9,633 nt of DNA, taken from the NCBI GenBank assembly GCA_964555565.1, contig CAZKTF010000137.1, positions 1 to 9,633 on the forward strand, read 5' to 3'. The first letter of the stretch is position 1. Every line of letters begins with the position of its first letter. Shown here in pieces: positions 1-5,800 of this stretch. The notes beneath the pieces are model-generated. The model saw only the letters and a program-made list of their open reading frames with translations. It did no database searches and was not told the origin of the DNA. The DNA is from CAZKTF01 sp964555565. Its GTDB lineage: Bacteria; Planctomycetota; JAJSAM01; JAKLKS01. The translations under genes and the position numbers were made by a program.

Positions 1-358
1 TAGGGGCGGGGCTTGCCCCGCCCGCCGTTGCCTTTCCCGGACGGAAAGGCCGGCGACCCAAGGGCCGAACCGACGCCGCGGGACGGGGGAACGGCGGGCG
101 ACCCAAGGGTCGCCCCTACAACGGCGGTGGAAACGGGGCCGTTGTAGGGGCGGGGCTTGCCCCGCCCGCCGTTGCCTTTCCCGGACGGAAAGGCCGGCGG
201 CCCAAGGGCCGAACCGACACCGCGGGGCGGCGGGGAGGCGGGCGACCCAAGGGCCGAACGCCGCCCATCGGACGGGGGAACGGCGGGCGACCCAAGGGTC
301 GAACACGCCCAGCGGCAGGGGGGAACGGCGGGCGACCCAAGGGTCGCCCCTACAGCGG
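1..358. repeat. Intergenic array of GC-rich palindromic repeats
   Basis: This gene-free stretch follows the glycosyltransferase stop codon at 362 and consists almost entirely of repeats. The core hairpin GCGACCCAAGGGTCGC, with variants, recurs with its first G at 55, 100, 199, 244, 289 and 334. Successive spacings are 45, 99, 45, 45 and 45 bp. Positions 1 to about 85 recur at 145 to about 229 (offset 144) with a few substitutions, including a 30-nt hairpin module containing CCTTTCCCGGACGGAAAGG. A paired-hairpin element lies at 92-171. Between the 45-bp unit cores, about 10-12 bases vary from unit to unit. Open frames across the array give 15-residue Arg/Pro/Gly-rich repeats in both directions, which I treat as a by-product of 45 being divisible by three. 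The left end is cut by the window. Confidence 0.9.
92..171. repeat. Paired-hairpin (BIME-like) repeat, copy 1
   Basis: Two 33-nt arms (92-124 and 139-171) in inverted orientation flank a 14-nt centre at 125-138. Each arm is itself a hairpin. The left arm has inner stem ACCC-AA-GGGT. The right arm, read on the other strand, has GGGC-AA-GCCC in the same place, while the flanks CGGCGGGCG and CGCCCCTACAACGG are identical in both arms. The differing bases preserve inner pairing. The arrangement resembles bacterial interspersed mosaic elements made of two REP-like units. Confidence 0.85.
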
Positions 359-361
359 AGA

Positions 362-1471
362 TCATCTGGCACCCCCTGCGACGGAGCGGAGGGCGGCGAT
401 CATGCGGGGGGCGAGGACGCGGAGGCTGTAGCGCTCCTCGACGTGGGCGCGGGCGGCGGCGCCGAGGCGGCGCCGGAGCACGGCGTCGCGGAGGAGTCGG
501 AGCAGGCGGTCGGTCCACTCGTCCTCCGTCGTGGCGAGGAAGCCCGTCTCGCCGTCGCGGACGACGTCGGCGTTCATCCCCACCGGCGAGGCGACGCAGG
601 GGACGCCGCAGGCCCCGTAGAGGATCGCCTTGTAGGCGCACTTCCCGCGGGTCCAGGGGTTGTCGGGGAGGGGATAGAGGCCGACGTCGAGGGAGGCGTA
701 GTCCTCGACTTCGCGCTTGAGCGCCCAGTCGCGGCGGAGGACCTCGACGCCCGGGACCTCGACGGGCCCCGAGGCCCCGACCACGAGGAGACGGAAGGGG
801 ACCTCGCGCGCGACGCGGGTGAGCGCGGGGGCGACGTCCCGGATGCAGTAGGTGGCGGTCGGGCTCCCGATCCAGCCGAGGAGCGGGAGGTCCCGCGGGG
901 GCGTGGCGGCCCGCGGGCGGAACTCGCCCGTGTCCACGGGCGTCGGGAGGACGACGACGCGGCGCGCCCCGGCCTCGCGCGCGTGGGCGGCGAGGCTCTC
1001 GTTGCCGGCCAGCACGAGGTCGGCCCCGGCGATGAGGGCGTCCACCTCGCCCGGGTCCTTCCCCGGGTTCATGGCGGAGCGGCTGTCCTCCCCCACCTCG
1101 ACGAACTCCCTCGGGGCGAGCCAGATCGCGTCATCGAAGTCGTAGACGAGGGGGATGCCGAGACGGCGGAGGCGGCGGAGGACGGGGCGGTTCCCGCGGG
1201 GGACCGCCTCCCGGTGGACGACGACGACGTCGGCCCGCGGGCGCCGGAGGAAGAGCCCGGCGCGCCGGGTGTAGCCGGCCAGCGCGCCTCCGGCCTTCCA
1301 GAGGAACCCTTCGAGCCCCGTCCGGTAGAAGCGGCGAAAGGCCGCCGGGCCCAGGAAGGGGGAGACGCGGGCCTCGATGCCCGCCGCCGCGAGCGCCGGG
1401 AGATAACTATAGACCCGGGGCCGGACGGAGGGCGCCTCCCGCGGGAGCGTCGAGAGGAACAGCGCCTGCAC
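362..1471 (-). CDS. GT4-like glycosyltransferase of a surface polysaccharide cluster
   Basis: A 369-residue cytoplasmic glycosyltransferase of the group 1 / GT4 type, expected to move a sugar from a nucleotide donor onto a growing lipid-linked oligosaccharide. The N-terminal Rossmann half carries a Ser-Val-Arg-Pro-Arg loop (residues 15-19) and YDFDDAIWL at about 110-118, a motif seen in a GT4 subgroup. The C-terminal half has LGWIGSP (about 198-204) and the donor-binding stretch GKCAYKAILYGACGVP (276-291) followed by VASPVGMNADVV. I chose the GTG start at 1471 because AAGGAGG sits 9 nt upstream and the protein begins directly at the first beta strand (VQALFLSTLP). Longer in-frame starts only read through the neighbouring gene. 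The start lies 65 bp inside the end of the upstream membrane-protein gene, implying coupled translation. The sugar and linkage cannot be told from sequence. Confidence 0.86.
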   Translation of the reverse strand: MQALFLSTLPREAPSVRPRVYSYLPALAAAGIEARVSPFLGPAAFRRFYRTGLEGFLWKAGGALAGYTRRAGLFLRRPRADVVVVHREAVPRGNRPVLRRLRRLGIPLVYDFDDAIWLAPREFVEVGEDSRSAMNPGKDPGEVDALIAGADLVLAGNESLAAHAREAGARRVVVLPTPVDTGEFRPRAATPPRDLPLLGWIGSPTATYCIRDVAPALTRVAREVPFRLLVVGASGPVEVPGVEVLRRDWALKREVEDYASLDVGLYPLPDNPWTRGKCAYKAILYGACGVPCVASPVGMNADVVRDGETGFLATTEDEWTDRLLRLLRDAVLRRRLGAAARAHVEERYSLRVLAPRMIAALRSVAGGAR

Positions 1472-2801
1472 TCCGCCGGGCCTCCTTCCGCGCGGCGCGC
1501 GCCCTGAGCGCGTGCGCCACCCCCGCCACGGCGCAGAGGGGGACGATGATCTGCGCCCGGTGGCGGAAGATGATGCCCATGTTCCCCTCGACGAGCGAGT
1601 AAAGGATGGAGATGCCGCAGACGGTGAGGAACAGGGGCAAGACCGCACGGAACCGGTGACGCAGCAGCCAGGCCATCCCGACGACGATCGCGGGGATGAG
1701 CGCGTACCAGAGGACCTGGTCCGGGATGGCCATGGCCTGCCGCGCGCTCCCGACCTTCCAGAGCAGCGGGGCGAAGAACCAGTGGATCATCCCCACGGGG
1801 AGGTAGGTGAGCGCGGCCGTGGGCGTGGAGATGTCCGTGTCGGACCCGAGGGTGCCCATCGCCTCCTCGCCGTACATGCCGTAGGCGTTGTACTTCCGCA
1901 GTTGGGAGAAATGCGCGAGGTTCGCACGCTCCAGTTCGGACTGTCCCAGGCCGGTGTAGCGGACGGTGAGGACGAGCCCCGCGACGACCGCCCCGCCGAT
2001 GACGAGCGACTGCACCACGGAGCGCCTCCCGAGGAGGAGGGCCACGCCGATGGACGCCGTCACGAGGAGGAACAGGTAGGTCCGGAGCATCGACAGGAGG
2101 GCCAGGGACACGGCCAGGGCGATGAGGTTGCGGACCCCGAAGGTGCGCCGGAGGCGGTCGGCGGCGAGGAGCGCCGTCGCCAGGAGGAAGAGGACCAGCA
2201 CGTCCCGGACGAGGAGCGCGGACCAGAGGTTGAGGGAGGGGAAGAAGGCGACGAGGGCCGCCGCGCGCCGGGCCGCGTCCCTGCCGGCGAAGCGGCCCGC
2301 GAGCGCGTGGACCGGGTAGACGAGGCAGGCCCCGAGGACGCAGTTGAGGAGGAGCGGCAGCACCTTCGAGACCCCGAACGCGTAGTAGAGGGAGCCGACG
2401 ACGAAGAAGTATCCCTTCTCGCTGCTCTTCATGTACCGGCCGCTGAGCATGTAGGGGCTGTCGCCCGATACCCACTGGGCGAAGGCATGCCCGTTGTTGT
2501 GGAAGGTCTCCTCGTCCGCGCCGACCTGCTCCCACCAGCCCGACATGTGGAGCGCGATGGAGAGGAGCAGGCGGATGGCGAACCCGGCGAGGACGAGCCG
2601 GAGGAGGAAGGCCCGCTCCCGCTCGACCCGCTCCGCCGACGCCGCGCCGCCGGCCTCGCGGGTGAAGTTGGACCCGATGAACCCCAGCGCGAGCCCGCCG
2701 CCGAGGAGCGCCATGGCCGCGCCGCCGACGCCGCCCAGCGCCATGCCGACGGCGGTCACCGCGAGGACGACCACGATTCCACCGAGGAGGAGGGCCTTCA
2801 C
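1407..2801 (-). CDS. Polytopic GT-C-like membrane protein (ArnT/PMT-type fold suspected)
   Basis: A 464-residue integral membrane protein with roughly 9-11 hydrophobic segments. After an N-terminal membrane segment (about 5-42) and a linker, the next helix (about 66-86) leads into a loop with acidic residues in GADEETFHNNG (94-104), the position where GT-C transferases keep their catalytic acid. LVRDVLVLFLL at about 197-207 also recalls GT-C/GT39 relatives. Near the C-terminus LVEGNMGIIFRHR (403-415) precedes the last helix. The likely role is sugar transfer or polymerisation on the outer face of the membrane using lipid-linked substrates. Family membership is inferred and the O-antigen polymerase type is the main alternative. 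The GTG start at 2801 shares a 4-bp GTGA overlap with the upstream glycosyltransferase stop. The C-terminal 21 codons overlap the next gene. The partial gene at 9084 looks like a paralogue. Confidence 0.82.
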   Translation of the reverse strand: MKALLLGGIVVVLAVTAVGMALGGVGGAAMALLGGGLALGFIGSNFTREAGGAASAERVERERAFLLRLVLAGFAIRLLLSIALHMSGWWEQVGADEETFHNNGHAFAQWVSGDSPYMLSGRYMKSSEKGYFFVVGSLYYAFGVSKVLPLLLNCVLGACLVYPVHALAGRFAGRDAARRAAALVAFFPSLNLWSALLVRDVLVLFLLATALLAADRLRRTFGVRNLIALAVSLALLSMLRTYLFLLVTASIGVALLLGRRSVVQSLVIGGAVVAGLVLTVRYTGLGQSELERANLAHFSQLRKYNAYGMYGEEAMGTLGSDTDISTPTAALTYLPVGMIHWFFAPLLWKVGSARQAMAIPDQVLWYALIPAIVVGMAWLLRHRFRAVLPLFLTVCGISILYSLVEGNMGIIFRHRAQIIVPLCAVAGVAHALRARAARKEARRSAGAVPLDAPAGGALRPAPGL

Positions 2802-4003
2802 CGCCGCCCCGCCCGCGCCGCCAGCGCGACGAACCCCCGGGCGCCCGCCGCGGCGTCGAAGGTGCGCTCCGCCTCGGCGCGGCAGCGCGCGGGGAGCCCG
2901 GAGTCGGCGAGGAGCGCGGCCAGCGCCGCGCGCGCCCGGGCGAAGGGCTCCGGCCCGAACCCGTCCACCACCACCCCCGCGCGGGCCCGCCGCACGACCT
3001 CCCCGGTGTCCCCGACGCCGTCGTTGATGACCACGGGGACGCCGCAGGCGAGGAACTCGCCCAGCTTCGTGGGGCAGGAGGCCCGCTTGCTGCGGCAGGA
3101 TCGTATGAAGAAGACCCCGGCCCGGGAAGGCCCGATCCAGCGGGGCACCTCGGGGTGCGGGGCGCGCGCGACGAGGAAGCGGTCCACGGGTACTCCCCGG
3201 GCGGCGAGCCCCTCGCGGACGGCCCCCTCGGCGTCCTCCGTGAGGAAGAGGACGCGGGCCTCGGAGTCCGCCCGGACCGCCTCGGCGGCGAAGTCGAGCA
3301 TCTCGCGCAGCAGGTACCAGGTCCCCGTGGCCCCGAGGAACGTGTAGATGCGCTTCCCGAGGAAGGGGCGGAGCGGCTCCGGCGCCTCCGCGTCGGGGAG
3401 AGGGCGGAAGCGCGCGAGGTCCGCGCCGCTGGGGATGACGGCGCGCGGCGTGCCCGGCGGGAGGAGCCCCTCCTCGAGGAGGAGGTCCATCCCGGCCTGC
3501 GACAGCGTGACCACTCCGTCGGAGGCCCGGAGGAGCACGCGCTCGATCCCCTTCCAGAGGTGGAACAGCGGATGGCCGCGCGTCCAGAGGCCCCCGTCCA
3601 CGCGCTCATCGGGCCAGAGGCCCCGCATGTCGAAGAGCAGGCGCGCGCCCAGCGGCTTCGCCGCCAGCAGCCCGAGGAGGGCCGGGACGTAGGAGCGGGC
3701 GTGGAGGACGCGGGGCCGATCCCGGAGCGTGGCCGCGCCCACGGTCCAGAGGCCCGCGAGGAGGTCGCGGAGCATCGAGCGCGTGTAGCGGAGCGGGGTC
3801 CAGGCCACGCGCGCGGCGGCGAGTTCCGCTTCGACCTCGCGGCGGCGCGCGGGGTCGGCGAGGAGCTCCGGCTTCTCGTAGGAGACGAGCCGGACGCGCC
3901 ACCCGGCAGCGGCGTACCCGCGCAGGTACGGGAGCACCTGCGACCGCCCCGGCCCCCCGAGGACCCCGTCGTAGGCGACGAACAGGACGCCGGGAGCGTT
4001 CAC
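2798..4003 (-). CDS. GT4-family glycosyltransferase
   Basis: A 401-residue GT-B fold glycosyltransferase. The N-terminal half has LFVAYDGVLGGPGRSQVLP (about 7-25), the glycine-rich acceptor-side loop of GT4 enzymes, and FDMRGLWPDE at about 124-133. The C-terminal half has a strand-loop FLGATGTWY (222-230) and the donor-binding block PTKLGEFLACGVPVV (311-325), with K313 and E316, followed by GDTGEVV. It should act in the cytoplasm on an undecaprenyl-linked intermediate; the sugar is unknown. I place the start at GTG 4003, where the protein begins at its first beta strand and AGGGA lies 3 nt upstream. The frame stays open to 4162, but that extension is repeat DNA and gives a low-complexity Arg/Pro leader. 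The stop overlaps the next start by 4 bp. No promoter is visible directly upstream, so its transcription may depend on read-through from fic or asnB. Confidence 0.88.
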   Translation of the reverse strand: MNAPGVLFVAYDGVLGGPGRSQVLPYLRGYAAAGWRVRLVSYEKPELLADPARRREVEAELAAARVAWTPLRYTRSMLRDLLAGLWTVGAATLRDRPRVLHARSYVPALLGLLAAKPLGARLLFDMRGLWPDERVDGGLWTRGHPLFHLWKGIERVLLRASDGVVTLSQAGMDLLLEEGLLPPGTPRAVIPSGADLARFRPLPDAEAPEPLRPFLGKRIYTFLGATGTWYLLREMLDFAAEAVRADSEARVLFLTEDAEGAVREGLAARGVPVDRFLVARAPHPEVPRWIGPSRAGVFFIRSCRSKRASCPTKLGEFLACGVPVVINDGVGDTGEVVRRARAGVVVDGFGPEPFARARAALAALLADSGLPARCRAEAERTFDAAAGARGFVALAARAGRR

Positions 4004-4028
4004 GCGTCCCTGGAAGGCCCGGTGTGGG

Positions 4029-4062
4029 CCCGCCCGCCGTCTGCCTGCGGTGGGCATGGCGG
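4029..4062. repeat. Degenerate repeat fragment beside the GT start
   Basis: The sequence at 4029-4055 (CCCGCCCGCCGT... CGGTGGGCAT) resembles 4137-4163 of the adjacent direct repeat with several substitutions. It looks like a decayed unit of the same palindromic family and marks the outer edge of the repeat block, next to the glycosyltransferase start. Confidence 0.55.
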
Positions 4063-4250
4063 AACGGCGGGCGACCCAAGGGTCGCCCCTACAACGGCGG
4101 TGGAAACGCGGCCGTTGTAGGGGCGGGGCTTGCCCCGCCCGCCGTGTGTCTTCGGTGGGCATCGCCGGGGCTTGCCCCGCGCGCCGTGCCCTCGCCTGGC
4201 CATCGTGGTCACGCCCTCCCCTCGGCCCAGGCGGCGAGCGCGAGGCGGAC
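4063..4250. repeat. 188-bp direct repeat, distal copy (with asnB 3'-end remnant)
   Basis: Aligned without gaps to 5613-5800 at an offset of 1550 bp. Six mismatches occur, at 4097, 4109, 4160, 4181, 4196 and 4246 (182/188 identical), and similarity stops abruptly at both ends. It contains a paired-hairpin element (arms 4065-4097 and 4112-4144), a further GGGGCTTGCCCCG hairpin near 4167-4180, and at 4209-4250 the terminal codons of asnB including its TGA. This is the copy away from the intact asnB gene, so it is the displaced one. Confidence 0.95.
4209..4250 (-). pseudogene. Remnant of the asnB 3' end (13 codons plus stop)
   Basis: Read on the minus strand from 4250, this piece encodes VRLALAAWAEGRA followed by TGA. 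The intact asnB ends in VLLALAAWAEGRA followed by TGA (5800-5759). One of 42 bases differs, giving Leu to Arg. It has no upstream coding sequence of its own: the sequence abutting it at 4251 is the region just downstream of the fic stop. It is the footprint of a duplication or integration at the asnB 3' boundary, not a gene. Confidence 0.9.
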
Positions 4251-4254
4251 AGGC

Positions 4255-4269
4255 GGGAGACCGTCTCCC
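4255..4269. other. Perfect 7-bp inverted repeat at the fic/repeat junction
   Basis: GGGAGACCGTCTCCC is a perfect inverted repeat around a single central base. It lies 9 bp past the fic stop and 4 bp from the point where the 188-bp direct repeat ends. It could be a weak hairpin at the 3' end of the fic transcript, but no T-tract follows on the minus strand, so it is not a standard intrinsic terminator. Its place at the junction also fits a recombination site. Confidence 0.5.
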
Positions 4270-4278
4270 TCCGTCTGC

Positions 4279-5439
4279 CTACACCTTGCCGGGCGCGTCA
4301 TCTCCCTGGTCCGCAGGCGGAACCTGCTTCTCGAAGAGGAGGACGTAGGGCTCGTACCGGAACAGGCGGTTGCGCTTCCGTCCCGTGACCTCCCGGAGCA
4401 TCCCCTCCCCCTGCAGGCGTTCGACGAGGTTTCCCGCCGTCACGAAAGCCACCCTCAGCTTCTTCTCGACCATGCGGATGGAAACGAGAGGGAACTGGAA
4501 GAGGAGGTCGAGGAAGCGAAGGGCGTTCGCGTTGCTGGCGAGCTTCACGCGGTGCTGCTCGCGAAGCTCCGTGATCGCGCGAGCGGTATCGGTCGCCGCC
4601 CGGCTCACCTCGGAGACGCCCCGGAGGAAGAAGCGGAGCCACCCCTCCCAGTCCCCCTCGTTCCTGACGGCCATCAGGCGGTCGTAGTACTGGGCTCGGT
4701 GGGCCTTGAGGTAGTGGCTGAGGTAGAGGAGCGGGAGGCGGAGCGCCTTCCTCTCGCAGAGCAGGAACGTGATGAGGAGGCGCCCGATGCGCCCGTTGCC
4801 GTCCAGGAACGGGTGGATCGTCTCGAACTGGGCGTGGGCCAGCCCGCACTGCACGAGGACGGGGATGTCCCGGGCATGGAGGAACTTCTCGAAGTCCCCG
4901 AGCGCCTGGTTCATCTCGTGCGGCGGAGGGGGGACGTACTCCGCATCCTTCAGGGTGCAGTCCTTCGGACCGACCCAGTTCTGGCTCTTGCGGAACTCGC
5001 CCGGAGCCTTGTGTCCGCCGCGGGCGCCCTTCATGAGGCGCTCGTGGATTTCGCGGATGAGGCGGAGGGACATCGGCAGGGTCGCCAGCCGGGCGAGCCC
5101 GTGGTGCATGGCCGCGATGTAGTTGACCACCTCCGTGACGTCCTTCGGCTGGTCCTCCCCCTCCTCGCCCACCTCGTGCTCGAGGACGTCCTCGAGGGTG
5201 CTCTGCGTTCCCTCGATCTGGGACGAGAGGACGGCCTCGTGCCGGACATACATGGCGACGAAGAGGTCGGGGTTGGGCAGGACGGTCGCGATGCCGTCCA
5301 GCCGCCCGAGGTCCCGGTCCGCGTCGGAGCGGAGGGCGTCCAACTCGGCGTCGAACCGCAGGGGCGGGTCGGGCGGGAGCGGGGCCGGGATGAAGGCCCT
5401 GTACCCGTCGAGCTGCTTCACGGAGCGACCGGCGCGCAT
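4279..5439 (-). CDS. fic: Fic-domain protein (class II, self-inhibited AMPylase type)
   Basis: A 386-residue Fic protein, a family that typically transfers AMP from ATP to a hydroxyl side chain of a target protein. The catalytic motif HPFLDGNGRIGR is intact at 209-220, with catalytic His209. The inhibitory motif S-x-x-x-E-G is at 72-77 (SSQIEG), N-terminal to the Fic core. This is the class II arrangement, in which the Glu (E76) blocks ATP binding. A Fic N-terminal domain precedes the core (about 20-110), and a winged-helix-like segment (about 315-370) ends the protein, as in the SoFic type. The ATG at 5439 has GAGG 6 nt upstream; longer frames run into repeats and asnB. No antitoxin gene lies beside it. 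Sampled lines are 62-72% GC against about 80% in asnB, and the gene sits between 188-bp direct repeats, which suggests acquisition. The target is unknown. Confidence 0.95.
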   Translation of the reverse strand: MRAGRSVKQLDGYRAFIPAPLPPDPPLRFDAELDALRSDADRDLGRLDGIATVLPNPDLFVAMYVRHEAVLSSQIEGTQSTLEDVLEHEVGEEGEDQPKDVTEVVNYIAAMHHGLARLATLPMSLRLIREIHERLMKGARGGHKAPGEFRKSQNWVGPKDCTLKDAEYVPPPPHEMNQALGDFEKFLHARDIPVLVQCGLAHAQFETIHPFLDGNGRIGRLLITFLLCERKALRLPLLYLSHYLKAHRAQYYDRLMAVRNEGDWEGWLRFFLRGVSEVSRAATDTARAITELREQHRVKLASNANALRFLDLLFQFPLVSIRMVEKKLRVAFVTAGNLVERLQGEGMLREVTGRKRNRLFRYEPYVLLFEKQVPPADQGDDAPGKV

Positions 5440-5445
5440 GGGCGT

Positions 5446-5449
5446 CCTC
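5446..5449 (-). promoter_or_regulatory. fic ribosome binding site
   Basis: GAGG on the minus strand, separated from the ATG at 5439 by 6 nt. It supports this start over longer in-frame alternatives, which have no reason to begin inside the repeat block. Confidence 0.65.
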
Positions 5450-5451
5450 GC

Positions 5452-5477
5452 TGTTTCCAGACCCTGAAACAAGGGTC
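5452..5477. promoter_or_regulatory. Overlapping palindromes in the fic leader (candidate operator)
   Basis: Two overlapping inverted repeats fall between the predicted transcription start and the fic ribosome binding site: TGTTTC-N8-GAAACA (5452-5471) and GACCCT-N6-AGGGTC (5460-5477). They cannot both form as RNA hairpins at once. Similar TGTTTC/AAACA words recur at 5518-5523 and 5545-5550. They may bind a repressor, possibly the Fic protein through its winged helix; that is inference. Confidence 0.45.
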
Positions 5478-5487
5478 CCCGGGCGAC

Positions 5488-5503
5488 GGTCTTATTATAG
5501 ACC
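5488..5503. promoter_or_regulatory. Palindrome centred on the fic -10 box
   Basis: GGTCT-N6-AGACC, with exact 5-bp arms, surrounds the -10 box on both sides. A protein bound here would block RNA polymerase, so this is a plausible repressor site. Confidence 0.45.
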
Positions 5504-5524
5504 ACCGGGGGGACACTAAAACAA
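5494..5524 (-). promoter_or_regulatory. Sigma-70-type promoter for fic
   Basis: An exact TATAAT lies on the minus strand at 5499-5494, striking in DNA this GC-rich. The best -35 candidate is TTGTTT at 5524-5519, a weak match to TTGACA with a long 19-nt spacer, so the promoter may need help or be regulated. Transcription would begin near 5487, giving a leader of about 48 nt before the fic ATG. It would let fic be expressed independently of the polysaccharide genes. Confidence 0.65.
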
Positions 5525-5612
5525 GGACCGTTCGGCCGGGAGCGTGTTTCAGGGGGACTGAACAGCCCCAGGGGACCCGGGACACCAGGAGGGACACGCC
5601 TTGGGACAGGCC
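5504..5612. other. fic upstream region with GGGACAC words, no gene
   Basis: Non-coding stretch between the fic promoter and the direct repeat. GGGACAC occurs at 5510-5516, 5579-5585 and 5591-5597, with a partial copy GGGACA at 5603-5608. An 11-nt word CT(A/G)AAACAAGG occurs at 5516-5526 and again at 5464-5474. It is less GC-rich than the genes around it, at least over 5511-5530. It belongs to the inserted segment, not to the 188-bp repeat. Confidence 0.5.
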
Positions 5613-5800
5613 AACGGCGGGCGACCCAAGGGTCGCCCCTACAACGACGGTGGAAACGGGGCCGTTGTAGGGGCGGGGCTTGCCCCGCCCGCCGTGTGTC
5701 TTCGGTGGGTATCGCCGGGGCTTGCCCCGCCCGCCGTGCCCTCGCATGGCCATCGTGGTCACGCCCTCCCCTCGGCCCAGGCGGCGAGCGCGAGGAGGAC
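5613..5800. repeat. 188-bp direct repeat, asnB-side copy
   Basis: Matches 4063-4250 at 182 of 188 positions in the same orientation. It spans the intergenic paired-hairpin element (arms 5615-5647 and 5662-5694), a second hairpin module near 5717-5730, the 3' flank of asnB, and the last 13 codons plus stop of asnB (5759-5800). Because asnB is intact here, this copy keeps the original connection to the gene. Recombination between the two copies would remove 1,550 bp including fic. Confidence 0.95.

Noticed and set aside
116..340. Protein of 15-residue repeats encoded by the 45-bp array
   Set aside because: 45 is divisible by three, so any frame gives 15-residue repeats. Both strands are open, the units are hairpins, and similar hairpins occur in other intergenic spaces.
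52..358. CRISPR array
   Set aside because: Spacing is regular, but the variable parts are only about 10-12 bases and GC-rich, the repeats are imperfect, and no cas gene is present.
1512..3347. Long plus-strand open frame (611 codons), with others at 443-1507, 5696-7609 and 7843-9339
   Set aside because: They are antisense to clear genes with recognisable motifs and give Gly/Glu/Arg/Ala-rich sequence with no domain. Stop codons are scarce at this GC content, so such shadows are expected.
1069..3609. 846-codon minus-strand open frame
   Set aside because: It crosses three motif-bearing genes in another frame and is low-complexity Ser/Arg/Pro/Gly throughout.
4004..4162. N-terminal extension of the glycosyltransferase to 4162
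   Set aside because: The extension is encoded by repeat DNA. The protein's first beta strand begins right after the GTG at 4003.
4279..5439. Fic as the toxin of a Doc/Phd or VbhT/VbhA-type toxin-antitoxin pair
   Set aside because: No small antitoxin frame is adjacent, and the inhibitory motif is within the Fic protein itself.
4063..5800. 188-bp repeat as a transposition target-site duplication
   Set aside because: Target duplications are a few to a few tens of bases. No transposase or terminal inverted repeats bound the segment, so integration by homology or a segmental duplication fits better.
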